64,000 bases of DNA from positions 1 to 64,000 of the forward strand of contig SJCO01000003.1 of assembly GCA_005217565.1 (NCBI GenBank). Direction: 5' to 3'. This document shows positions 15,964 through 24,250 of this stretch, piece after piece (within the stretch, counting starts at the first letter, position 1; each line of letters starts with the position of its first letter). Source of the stretch: Puteibacter caeruleilacunae (GTDB lineage: Bacteria; Bacteroidota; Bacteroidia; Bacteroidales; Prolixibacteraceae). The notes under the pieces are model-generated. The model did not search any database, was not told the origin of the DNA, and saw only the letters and a program-made list of their open reading frames with translations. Both the position numbers and the translations under genes were made by a program.

Positions 15964-17487
15964 TTACAATGTTAAACCAACGGCCAATTGAAAGCCGTAT
16001 GTATGTTTTTCACCAGGATAGATTATAGCCGACGGCATGGTCTTTACATATAGGTTATATTCTTTTCCTGTATCGAAGTCGTATCTTATATTGAATGATA
16101 CTTCACCTCTATCGGAGGTCAAATATTCATAGTTAGGCTTCACCAATGTTTCATTAGCACCAGATGCTGCATCGGCAGCTAATTTGATCTCTTTATTGAG
16201 ATTAATCCGATAACCTCCTTTTAGCTTGACATTAAGTGCTCCATGAGGATACTGTTTGTTTACTCCACCTGAAAGCGAGCCACCGACATTATCATATTTC
16301 TGTAGCGCCTGTGAGCTTAACTGAACTGCCTTATACTCAGCATTCGCATGATCAATTTCAACTGTCGCTTGCCAGAAGTGCATGCTCGACTTTTTAAAGT
16401 ATCGATTCATCCACGACAGTTTTCCATTCCAGCAGTCATTGTTGTATTTAGTCTGCTTGGTTACAAGCTTTCTATTTTCATAATTATACTCTGTTCCACT
16501 CTGGTTCTTATATTCTCCTACAAGTTTTAATTTCCAGTCACCATTCTCTTTTTTTCCTTGCCATCCTAAATCTGCCGTTACATTATTACTTTTTAAACCT
16601 CGAACAAGATCTAGCTGGGAATTTTTTAATTTGAGACTACGTTGTTCATATGTGAGACTTCCCCATAAACCTTCTTCAGTAGAGGGATGTAATTGGCCTC
16701 CTATACTAATAGCCGATTGTTCATAAGTATTAGATGGTGCATCATTTGAAGGTACAACACTTGTAAGATCTGCATCACTAATGCCCATTCCTCCTAGATA
16801 ATAAACCTTAATACCTCCAGTTGGTTGGAAAACTTTCACTTCATACTCTTGCTGATAATCATTATAGGTCACATGCAATCCACCATAATATTGGTCGTTG
16901 ATAGGATAAGCCCCTCCTACAGTAATATGCAAATCAGAAATATTCGTTTTTGGACGAGGATCAAGTTTGCGATATTCATCAGCAGTACGATAGGTCACAT
17001 CAACACCTCCAATTACTTTATCTTTCTTAAAGGTATAGCCCCCTTCAAAAAGATACCCTTCACTGTGAGCTGTACCACCAACTATATCTGCAATAACATA
17101 AGGTGCCACCAAATCGTAATCCGATACGGTATTCCATTTCACATGTTTGCTTTGTCCTTTGTGATATGATGCACGACCTTTGAGCACACTATTCTTTTTA
17201 CGCACAAATGACTGCGCATCAAAATTAACCTGTTGTTGCTGATCGCCCTTTTCTATCAAATATAATCCATTGGCCTTACTTTGATTCCATTGCAAAGCAA
17301 CATCTGAATAGGCTGAATCGGGATAAAAATAGAGCATTGCAGGATTCTCCCACGTGAACTTCATAAAATCATTCGATTCAATATTAAAATCATGAATATT
17401 GGCTCTTCTCTCCTGTCCATTCCCCATGTATGCACTGCACACAACAAGAACAATTAAAATGGATCTTATGATGTTGAAATTCTTCAT
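15964..17487 (-). CDS. DUF6850 outer-membrane beta-barrel protein
   Basis: A 507-residue protein with a signal peptide (IIRSILIVLVVCSAYMGNGQ). It is built of alternating polar/hydrophobic beta strands to the end, with terminal Leu-Thr-Leu after VGLTL, as in outer-membrane barrels. I recognise it as DUF6850, a family that travels with DUF4876 proteins and TonB receptors in Bacteroidota. It probably forms a second outer-membrane component of the uptake system. A strong hairpin lies between it and the upstream DUF4876 gene. Confidence 0.7.
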   Translation of the reverse strand: MKNFNIIRSILIVLVVCSAYMGNGQERRANIHDFNIESNDFMKFTWENPAMLYFYPDSAYSDVALQWNQSKANGLYLIEKGDQQQQVNFDAQSFVRKKNSVLKGRASYHKGQSKHVKWNTVSDYDLVAPYVIADIVGGTAHSEGYLFEGGYTFKKDKVIGGVDVTYRTADEYRKLDPRPKTNISDLHITVGGAYPINDQYYGGLHVTYNDYQQEYEVKVFQPTGGIKVYYLGGMGISDADLTSVVPSNDAPSNTYEQSAISIGGQLHPSTEEGLWGSLTYEQRSLKLKNSQLDLVRGLKSNNVTADLGWQGKKENGDWKLKLVGEYKNQSGTEYNYENRKLVTKQTKYNNDCWNGKLSWMNRYFKKSSMHFWQATVEIDHANAEYKAVQLSSQALQKYDNVGGSLSGGVNKQYPHGALNVKLKGGYRINLNKEIKLAADAASGANETLVKPNYEYLTSDRGEVSFNIRYDFDTGKEYNLYVKTMPSAIIYPGEKHTYGFQLAVGLTL

Positions 17488-17532
17488 TGAATAACTTTTA
17501 CGCTAATTCTTCCTACAAATAATGCTTACTAA

Positions 17533-17574
17533 ATTATGTAGCATGCAGCACCTAAGTGCAACATGCTACATAAT
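17533..17574 (-). promoter_or_regulatory. Strong intercistronic hairpin between DUF4876 and DUF6850 genes
   Basis: A perfect 13-bp stem ATTATGTAGCATG (17533-17545) / CATGCTACATAAT (17562-17574) contains a second stem GCAC/GTGC. No T-run follows. It probably sets relative transcript levels along the operon, by mRNA protection or partial termination. Confidence 0.7.
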
Positions 17575-17586
17575 CAATGGTTACTA

Positions 17587-18816
17587 TTATTCTATTTCAC
17601 CTGGAGAAGGTTCAGCAGTTGCAATAAAGTCGAATGCTGAATCATTGGTATCCAACAACACTTTACGTCCATCATCCTCGGTGTGAGCAACTTTACGCTT
17701 CACACTCTTACCGTAACGTGCAGCATCACCGTCACCACTATGAGTCCAGCTAAGGTCAAGTGATGGATCAAGTGCCTTCCACTCAAAATCTGAAGGAGTA
17801 CTACACTCAACAGCATCAAGAATCTTATCATTAGGAACCTTCCACGCATCAAATTCCATAACTCTTACAAAGTCCCCCCATACAAATGTATATTGATAAT
17901 GATAAGCATAATCAGTTGTAAACTGCTCAGGAGTTACATCATCCATGCGAAATAATATATAAGAGCTAAATCCTCTGTTATGTAACGACCATACTGAAGC
18001 TGAAGTAGAAACCATTTTAATCATGTTCGGAGTCTCAGGAACATCAACATCAACGTCAGCACCATCGAACCACTCAAAGTCAGCAACAGAAAGATCCACT
18101 GAGTTTGCATTACCCTCTTTATGGTTAATTGCCACATCACAAAGCAAAATAGTTTCACCTGGTTGAACAGGATGCTCCTGTCCAGTTCCGGGAATACGGT
18201 ATACCGAGCTTACAGGAGTTTCATTTGGACGAATGTCTGGAGTATATTCATTCAATGACATTGCAGTGTTCAACTCCGATTCCGCAATACACAATCCATC
18301 GGCGTACAATACCTCACTACTGTTGTTGTAAAGTTCGATGTATTTGTCTTCGTTATACTGCTTCCCTTCTGGAGTTTCTGTTCCGGCAAAGAAAATCTCT
18401 GAGATAATAAAACCGTTACTGGCCTTGAACAAGAAAAGCTCAATATTCATGTCGAATTGTCCACCAACAATTTCCACGTTCTCTTTTAGGGCACGTACAG
18501 TTTCTTCTTTTTCTACTGCATTACCTTCAACATCGGTAGATTCGTATTTAACCGATCCTTCAATCATAATGTTATAGAGTCCATCTTCCACCTCAGGAAA
18601 AGAGATAGCCAATGACGACATAGCCTCAGTAGTAACAATACCAGTATTAACATTGGTCAAAGTCAGCGTTCCACCATTAAAGTCTGGACTTTTAGAACTC
18701 AAACTTTTAGGAAGTTTCGCATAAAAACTTACAGTTGAAGTTGCAATACCGTCATTATCGCACGAAAATAGTGCCAATGAACATACTGCACACAAAACAA
18801 TTAATAGCCTTTTCAT
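17587..18816 (-). CDS. DUF4876 lipoprotein
   Basis: A 409-residue lipoprotein with lipobox SLALFSC (Cys at about 19). The N-terminal part (about 25-130) is an immunoglobulin-like beta domain; the segment GFIISEIFFAGTETPEGKQYNEDKYIELYNN resembles lamin-tail-like folds and is typical of DUF4876. It lies 11 bp downstream of the TonB receptor gene, the position of surface-exposed substrate-binding lipoproteins, so a ligand-capturing role is plausible. No ligand is known. Confidence 0.75.
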   Translation of the reverse strand: MKRLLIVLCAVCSLALFSCDNDGIATSTVSFYAKLPKSLSSKSPDFNGGTLTLTNVNTGIVTTEAMSSLAISFPEVEDGLYNIMIEGSVKYESTDVEGNAVEKEETVRALKENVEIVGGQFDMNIELFLFKASNGFIISEIFFAGTETPEGKQYNEDKYIELYNNSSEVLYADGLCIAESELNTAMSLNEYTPDIRPNETPVSSVYRIPGTGQEHPVQPGETILLCDVAINHKEGNANSVDLSVADFEWFDGADVDVDVPETPNMIKMVSTSASVWSLHNRGFSSYILFRMDDVTPEQFTTDYAYHYQYTFVWGDFVRVMEFDAWKVPNDKILDAVECSTPSDFEWKALDPSLDLSWTHSGDGDAARYGKSVKRKVAHTEDDGRKVLLDTNDSAFDFIATAEPSPGEIE

Positions 18817-18827
18817 TTTATGAATTT

Positions 18828-21602
18828 TTATAGATTTATTTTTAATTCCATGCCAAAATATGGCGTTACATTTCGATGCACTCTAGCCCCATTACTCTGG
18901 GTATAAGAAGGATAATAATTCAGAATTCGATTTACATAAAACGATAGATCAATATTATCACCAATCGTTTTTGATACCGTAAGATTTAGGTCAGCAGCAA
19001 ACGGTTCACGCCGTTCGTCAAACTCATGTGGATCGGGTTTATCATACAAAAACTTCAATACAGGATCCTTCGTATGTTCCTCTGTGTATGGGAACATATT
19101 TCCATTCTTATCGATATAATAATCAGGCATACCATTGTGAGGAATATATTTCATACTTTTGAACCACATGCATTGCAATGAGGTAGAAAAGATCAACCCC
19201 ATCTCCTTCAGGTTGGTATCGAAACGGAAATTAGTATTGAACTGCTCATAACTCTTACTTTTTGAGCTCCACGTATAATAACCAATGTAAGGATATTTCT
19301 CATCCTCCATAATCGCCGAACTACCTTTATAATACCCCTCACTCAGGTCATAGTCGACATACATCCACGCACCATTCACCGACACCCTCGACCTAATCGC
19401 ATCAACCTCTCCTAAATCGATCTGATACTCCACACCTTTTTTTATTTCCTTGGAGCCATTCCCTCTCTTCGCACTGGTAAGAAAATCTCTCTTCGCTTCA
19501 GAATTGAACATATCAACCGTTGGAGGCCCTGTTAATTCATCAACCTCAGGACCTGATTCAATATCATAGAGTTTATAGTTCAGTACATTCAACGAATTAA
19601 GCATCTTATATCCATCCTTCAATCGTTCATAGTAAGCGCCAATATCCATTCGCACCTTATCAGAGCGAAGTGTAAATCCCAATTCAACCTTCTCATTCCT
19701 GTTGGGTTTCAAGTTATGATTGGTGTTATCAATAATCCAGGTTTTATACTGCACTCTACGCAACTCCGGTCTTGTTGAAGAGTAATAATTTAACTGTACT
19801 CTGTCCACATAACTCAAATCGGGATAAAGATGTGCTAACACCGGAAACTTAGTCTGCCACCCATACCCGGTATTTAAGGTCAGCTCAAACTTACGATCCA
19901 TTACATTAAATGATGGAAAATTCCACGACAGGTTAGTACGTGGATCCCAGTAAAATCGATCACTCATCGTGTACTCACTACTAAGATTCATTGCCATTGC
20001 TCCTCTTAATCCAACCTGAAGAGTTAACACGTGTCTGCCAACAGGTATTTTCACCTGTTCCTCGGCAAAGACAGAGAACTTTTGAATAGATGGAATATCA
20101 TTCAATTTTCTTGGACGACCAACCCCCGCATATACAGGACGAGTTTCATCGTAGATCTCACCCTTACCATGGTTCTTATCATACTCCCATTCTGTACCAA
20201 TCAACACATTATGAATTCTTCCAGCAAATGGTAAACGCAGATTTGCTGAAAGCATAGCGTACAAATGCACAGGTATATTTTTCACCGTTAAATTCCCTAT
20301 GTAAGAGAAGGGTAAAAATTCACCATAAAATTCTCCAGCGTCTCTATTGGTCATTATCGGTGTAAAACCACCCGACACGGATCGTTGAATACGTCTTCTA
20401 TCAAACGTGTAGCTTCCCGATATACTATATGAAAGCATCTCCAGCCAGTCCTTATCCTGAGGTTCCCAATCGAGGGTACTCCCCAATCGCACCTGGTTAT
20501 AACTATTCTTTAAACGTTGCTTATTATCAATTTCAGGATCCCGCTTTGATTCATCAAATGAGCCGGTGTAATCAAGACTCACTTTAAGCTCATGCTTATT
20601 TTTTCCTTCCTTTTGTACATCACTAAAGCGGAATGATCCGGTAAAACGAGTATAATTCACCAAAGGATTTCGGGGATCTGACTTATAATCGACATAATCA
20701 ATGTTAGCATTTAAAATCTCTGTTTCACCTAATCGGTATCCTTTTCCCAAAGCAAACAATTTCGTTCCTTCATTGGCTTTTATTCTTGCCCTTAGAGGAT
20801 CAACCCGGTAAGCACGCTTAATATCAATCACACCACTGGTGAGGTCTCCATATTTTACAGAAGGAATCCCTCTGATCACCTCTACCGATTCAATATCATC
20901 GGTAGGAATCAAACGCATATCAATACCCTTACCCGTTGTATTTCGATAGTATAGATAGTCCTCATTATAAGATCCAGTAACATTTTGGATACTTGCATCA
21001 TTCGATAACGGCACACCATCAACAACAAATGAGGTTCCCAGAGATGAATTAAACTCCCCTACTGTTGTTTTGTATAGATATACATCAGTAGGTACCCGCA
21101 AATGAAGTAATTTCATGGTTGTCAAACCATTTTTCTGTGACACTCCCCCAGGAATAAGCTCCATAATATCGGCAAAACTGGATGGCTGCACATGCTTAAT
21201 TGCATCTCTCTTAATTAAAGATGAAGTACCATTTTGTCGTGATTCCTGTGCAATAACAACAACCTCGTCGATATCCTCCATACTCTCCATCAGACGAATC
21301 TGATAATTAAGCACATTGCCTTTGATTGTTATGGGTGTTTCAAGTTTCTCATAGCCCATACAGGAAACAATCAATATATATTGCCCTTCATGAATCTGAT
21401 TGATCACAAAAGAACCATCATTTTTAGTTATCCCCCACTGATTTACCTCTTTCAAAACCACATTAGCGAATGCAACAGGCTCATCATTTTTCTCAGATTT
21501 TACAACTCCTGAAAATCGATAAGTTTCTTGTGCTCTCACTCCATTGCCCAGAAGAGCCATCAACAAGACTGCTATACATATAAAGTATTTCCTACACCTC
21601 AT
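18828..21602 (-). CDS. TonB-dependent outer-membrane receptor
   Basis: A 924-residue receptor from ATG 21602 (a TTG four codons earlier is possible). Signal peptide (FICIAVLLMALLGNGVRA), an N-terminal CarboxypepD_reg-like domain (about 25-110, GVVKSEKNDEPVAFANVVL), then a plug domain (GTSFVVDGVPLSND, DIESVEVIRGIPSVKYGDLTSGVIDI) and a 22-strand-type barrel ending in ELKINL. It is not a SusC: no SusD follows, and the plug-barrel pattern is that of siderophore, heme or metal receptors. It is the first gene of the operon with promoter elements just upstream. The ligand cannot be deduced, but iron is favoured by the flavodoxin neighbour. Confidence 0.88.
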   Translation of the reverse strand: MRCRKYFICIAVLLMALLGNGVRAQETYRFSGVVKSEKNDEPVAFANVVLKEVNQWGITKNDGSFVINQIHEGQYILIVSCMGYEKLETPITIKGNVLNYQIRLMESMEDIDEVVVIAQESRQNGTSSLIKRDAIKHVQPSSFADIMELIPGGVSQKNGLTTMKLLHLRVPTDVYLYKTTVGEFNSSLGTSFVVDGVPLSNDASIQNVTGSYNEDYLYYRNTTGKGIDMRLIPTDDIESVEVIRGIPSVKYGDLTSGVIDIKRAYRVDPLRARIKANEGTKLFALGKGYRLGETEILNANIDYVDYKSDPRNPLVNYTRFTGSFRFSDVQKEGKNKHELKVSLDYTGSFDESKRDPEIDNKQRLKNSYNQVRLGSTLDWEPQDKDWLEMLSYSISGSYTFDRRRIQRSVSGGFTPIMTNRDAGEFYGEFLPFSYIGNLTVKNIPVHLYAMLSANLRLPFAGRIHNVLIGTEWEYDKNHGKGEIYDETRPVYAGVGRPRKLNDIPSIQKFSVFAEEQVKIPVGRHVLTLQVGLRGAMAMNLSSEYTMSDRFYWDPRTNLSWNFPSFNVMDRKFELTLNTGYGWQTKFPVLAHLYPDLSYVDRVQLNYYSSTRPELRRVQYKTWIIDNTNHNLKPNRNEKVELGFTLRSDKVRMDIGAYYERLKDGYKMLNSLNVLNYKLYDIESGPEVDELTGPPTVDMFNSEAKRDFLTSAKRGNGSKEIKKGVEYQIDLGEVDAIRSRVSVNGAWMYVDYDLSEGYYKGSSAIMEDEKYPYIGYYTWSSKSKSYEQFNTNFRFDTNLKEMGLIFSTSLQCMWFKSMKYIPHNGMPDYYIDKNGNMFPYTEEHTKDPVLKFLYDKPDPHEFDERREPFAADLNLTVSKTIGDNIDLSFYVNRILNYYPSYTQSNGARVHRNVTPYFGMELKINL

Positions 21603-21651
21603 TATTCCGTACAAAAAAATTGAATAATCATTGACTCTTTTGCCCTTCTAT

Positions 21652-21715
21652 TTAGAATAATTCTTAAGTCAAGTTTTATCTTTGCAAAAATAGATGACAG
21701 ACAAACAGTATTCAA
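21652..21715 (-). promoter_or_regulatory. Promoter and possible operator of the TonB receptor operon
   Basis: On the minus strand TTG (21713-21715), a 20-base spacer and TATTTTTG (21685-21692) match the Bacteroidota consensus. Downstream of the -7 box a near-perfect dyad TTAGAATAATTCTTAA (21652-21667) lies in the early transcribed region, a place for a Fur-like or other repressor. The site is not a textbook Fur box. Apart from this, 21716-21910 holds nothing I can name. Confidence 0.5.
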
Positions 21716-21910
21716 TCATCATTTATAAGGATTTTATATTCTCACAAATTGAACTATTGCTCAAAATTCGAGTCTAACAATCAGGTCACACAACTCCCAA
21801 ACACACTTGTAAGTAACCTTTTACAACATAAAAAAAGAAGACTTCAACTACTAGTAATAAGTTATGATAGTATCTTTTATTCCCATAAATAGATCGCTGA
21901 AAATAAAAAA

Positions 21911-21942
21911 TCCCTGATAAGTGCGCATATACTTATCAGGGA
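21911..21942 (-). terminator. Rho-independent terminator of the DUF6686 gene
   Basis: A perfect 12-bp stem TCCCTGATAAGT / ACTTATCAGGGA with an 8-base loop; on the minus strand it runs into six T residues. Confidence 0.88.
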
Positions 21943-22010
21943 AAAAGAGCAGTAAAAAAATTGCAGAACATGCAATTCTGAACAAAAAATAGTACAAATT
22001 AATGTTTCCG

Positions 22011-22373
22011 TCAGTTTTTTGACACCTTCGCATCGATCGACGAATAACTTATCATGCTAAGTAAGTTTCCAAATCTCAAATCATAGGAGAATAACTTTTT
22101 CAACTCCCTGATTTCCTCATTATTGAACAACAAAATTAATCGTTGATGTCCAATAGGAACCATAATTCTACGGCGACAAATAACATTCTTGTTGACATCC
22201 TCCCAATACTCTCCATCCAACTCAAGGAAGTATTCCTTAAATTTTTTATACTCCTCATTATTGAATGTAAAATACAGATTCTGAAACTCGATATGAATCT
22301 TATCACAAGAAAGACACCTAAACAGTTTCCCTGATTTCGTTTCATTAAGAATCTTTGTCTTACAGTTTTCCAT
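22011..22373 (-). CDS. DUF6686 family protein
   Basis: A 120-residue protein from ATG 22373 (GTG 22379 would add two residues). The pattern LFRCLSCDKIHIEFQNLYFTF with a CxxC pair at about residues 20-23 and the repeated segment FNNEEYKKF / FNNEEIRELKKL fit the DUF6686 family of small Bacteroidota proteins. The CxxC suggests metal or redox sensitivity, but only one cysteine pair is present. It is a monocistronic gene on the minus strand, between the uptake operon and the hemerythrin gene. Function unknown. Confidence 0.65.
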   Translation of the reverse strand: MENCKTKILNETKSGKLFRCLSCDKIHIEFQNLYFTFNNEEYKKFKEYFLELDGEYWEDVNKNVICRRRIMVPIGHQRLILLFNNEEIRELKKLFSYDLRFGNLLSMISYSSIDAKVSKN

Positions 22374-22789
22374 AGTCACATTGTCCTTTCGAATTACATC
22401 AGCAAAGTAACTACTTCGAAATCAACCTTGCAATCCCTAAAAGTGATGATATTAATCAAAACCGGGATAACGTATAGCTCAAACAGTACTATCGACTGAA
22501 TTAAACAATAAAAAGACCGAAAACACCACCACAATCATAACATCTAAGGATTGTCTCACAACGTAAACAAAATTACCTTTGCACACAATTTAAAAGGCGA
22601 CATTAAATAGTGCATGCCGTCGTAAAACAATTTATATAACATGCAGCTTATATTATTTTGGCAGTAAAACGCTAATACAGGTAATATTCAACAAATTCGG
22701 GATATGCAATATCAATTAAGCAATAATCATCGTACTTTTGTTCGTAATATTGATGTAAATGAAAGTAACACCTACAAACGACATATAAG
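22374..22789 (+). promoter_or_regulatory. Divergent spacer with candidate promoter for the hemerythrin gene
   Basis: TACTTTTG at 22733-22740 fits TAnnTTTG and gives a leader of about 43 nt to the ATG at 22790. A good -33 TTG is not seen. No gene or repeat was recognised elsewhere in this gap. Confidence 0.4.
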
Positions 22790-23557
22790 ATGCAATTATC
22801 TGAATTTAAAATGAGTAATACATTTCTTTTCTCAAAAAATACGATGATGGCCGATGTTATTCATCGCGATTATCGCCTCATTCCAATCATTGATCGGTTT
22901 GGAATAAACTTTGGATTCGGGAATAAAACCATTGAAGAAGTATGTTTTGACTATCAGCTAGATACCAGTTTCTTTTTGGCAATCATCAATTCCTATCACA
23001 ATCCGAACTATTTCCCTCAATTGGAATTACAAAGCTTTTCAACCGAGCTTATCATTCAGTATTTATCGAATACGCATGCATACTATTTGGATGAGAAGAT
23101 GCCTGAAATACAAGGCTATATTTCTCAAATGCAACTCTGTGTGATAGATAAAAACGTTCAGAATATTAAGCTTATTGATGATTTTCTGAAGGGCTATGAA
23201 GAAGAGTTACGCAAGCACCTTCAAAAGGAAGACAACAATGTATTTCCTTATATAATGGCGCTGGAGCAAGCCTTTGAAACAAGAAAGTGTAGTGAAGAGT
23301 TGATTCAGCAAATAAAAACCACCCCCATTGAAACCTATGAACGAAATCACGACAATGTGGAAGAGAAACTTAGCGATTTAAAGAATCTTATTCTTAAGTT
23401 TCTTACACCGGTTTCATGCAAGGCTATATGTCAACGACTACTCACAGAGCTTTTCAGGCTGGAATCAGACCTTGAAAACCATACGCGCATTGAGGAAAAT
23501 GTATTGGTACCAAAAGTAAAACTACTGGAACAACAAATTATTGAAACCTTATCATGA
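22790..23557 (+). CDS. Hemerythrin-domain protein related to RIC (iron-centre repair) proteins
   Basis: A 255-residue protein. An N-terminal segment (about 10-60: MADVIHRDYRLIPIIDRFGINFGFG, TIEEVCFDYQLD) resembles the ScdA/YtfE N-terminal domain without its cysteine pair. A four-helix hemerythrin-like part has metal-ligand candidates spread over NTHAYYLDEKMPEI, LRKHLQKEDNNVFPYI, RNHDNVEEKL and LENHTRIEENVLVPKV, so a di-iron site with four His and two Glu can be built. RIC proteins repair iron-sulfur clusters after nitrosative or oxidative stress. The stop overlaps the next start (ATGA at 23554-23557), so the regulator is coupled to it. Confidence 0.8.
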   Translation: MQLSEFKMSNTFLFSKNTMMADVIHRDYRLIPIIDRFGINFGFGNKTIEEVCFDYQLDTSFFLAIINSYHNPNYFPQLELQSFSTELIIQYLSNTHAYYLDEKMPEIQGYISQMQLCVIDKNVQNIKLIDDFLKGYEEELRKHLQKEDNNVFPYIMALEQAFETRKCSEELIQQIKTTPIETYERNHDNVEEKLSDLKNLILKFLTPVSCKAICQRLLTELFRLESDLENHTRIEENVLVPKVKLLEQQIIETLS

Positions 23558-24156
23558 ATAACGAACGCAAACCAATAGCAATAATAGCTGCACAGCATTT
23601 CATTTATAGGTTGGGTATCAAAACCATTACTGGTGTTATAGGTGTTGACCTGGATGTTTACGAGGCCAGTAGTTTTCTGGAGATAAAAGAATATCTTACC
23701 AATCAATCATGCGATTTTATCATTATCGATGAGCATATTTTAGAAGCAGATAAAAATGATTTACAATCTTTAAAACTGCTTTGTCCACAGTGTAAGTATC
23801 TGGTTTTTTGTGACTCTTTAAATAGCCGCTGTGAACACCCACACGCTATTCATCCAACTGACAGCCAAAAGAAGACATTAGAAAAGCTTCAGAAGTTCTT
23901 TTTTGAACCAGAGGAAGATAATGAATCACAGGATCCAACTACAGACATCCTGAGTGAACGGGAAATTGAAGTACTAAAGAAAATTGCATTAGGATATGCG
24001 AATAAAGAGATTGCCGATTTGCTTTATATTAGCATCAATACAGTTATTACGCATAGAAAGAACATCACAGAAAAGTTAGGTATTAAAACGATTGCCGGAC
24101 TTACCGTATTTGCAATCATGAATAATTTTATTAAACCTGATGATGTAAAGCATTAG
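23554..24156 (+). CDS. LuxR-type DNA-binding regulator
   Basis: A 200-residue regulator. The C-terminal HTH_LuxR domain covers about 132-190 (LSEREIEVLKKIALGYANKEIADLLYI, TVITHRKNITEKLGI). The N-terminal 110 residues look like a divergent receiver domain: FIIIDEHIL places an Asp at the usual phospho-site strand end, but the acidic pair near the N-terminus is missing (IAIIAAQHF), so phosphorylation is doubtful. Translational coupling to the hemerythrin protein suggests it responds to the same stress (oxygen, nitric oxide or iron status). No kinase is adjacent. Confidence 0.85.
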   Translation: MNNERKPIAIIAAQHFIYRLGIKTITGVIGVDLDVYEASSFLEIKEYLTNQSCDFIIIDEHILEADKNDLQSLKLLCPQCKYLVFCDSLNSRCEHPHAIHPTDSQKKTLEKLQKFFFEPEEDNESQDPTTDILSEREIEVLKKIALGYANKEIADLLYISINTVITHRKNITEKLGIKTIAGLTVFAIMNNFIKPDDVKH

Positions 24157-24191
24157 AAGGAAACCGGAGGACCGGAGAGCAGTTGAAAGCT

Positions 24192-24225
24192 CACCTGTCA
24201 GCGTGCGAAGCTCCTGACAGCGTGT
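24192..24225 (-). repeat. CTGTCAG/CTGACAG hairpin element, copy 1
   Basis: CTGTCAG and CTGACAG arms around GCGTGCGAAGCTC, in the short spacer before the protease gene. In minus orientation it reads ACACGCTGTCAGGAGC, like the copies at 43563-43598 and 54681-54715. Confidence 0.75.
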
Positions 24226-24250
24226 AAACTAAAAACGAAGTACGAAGACA

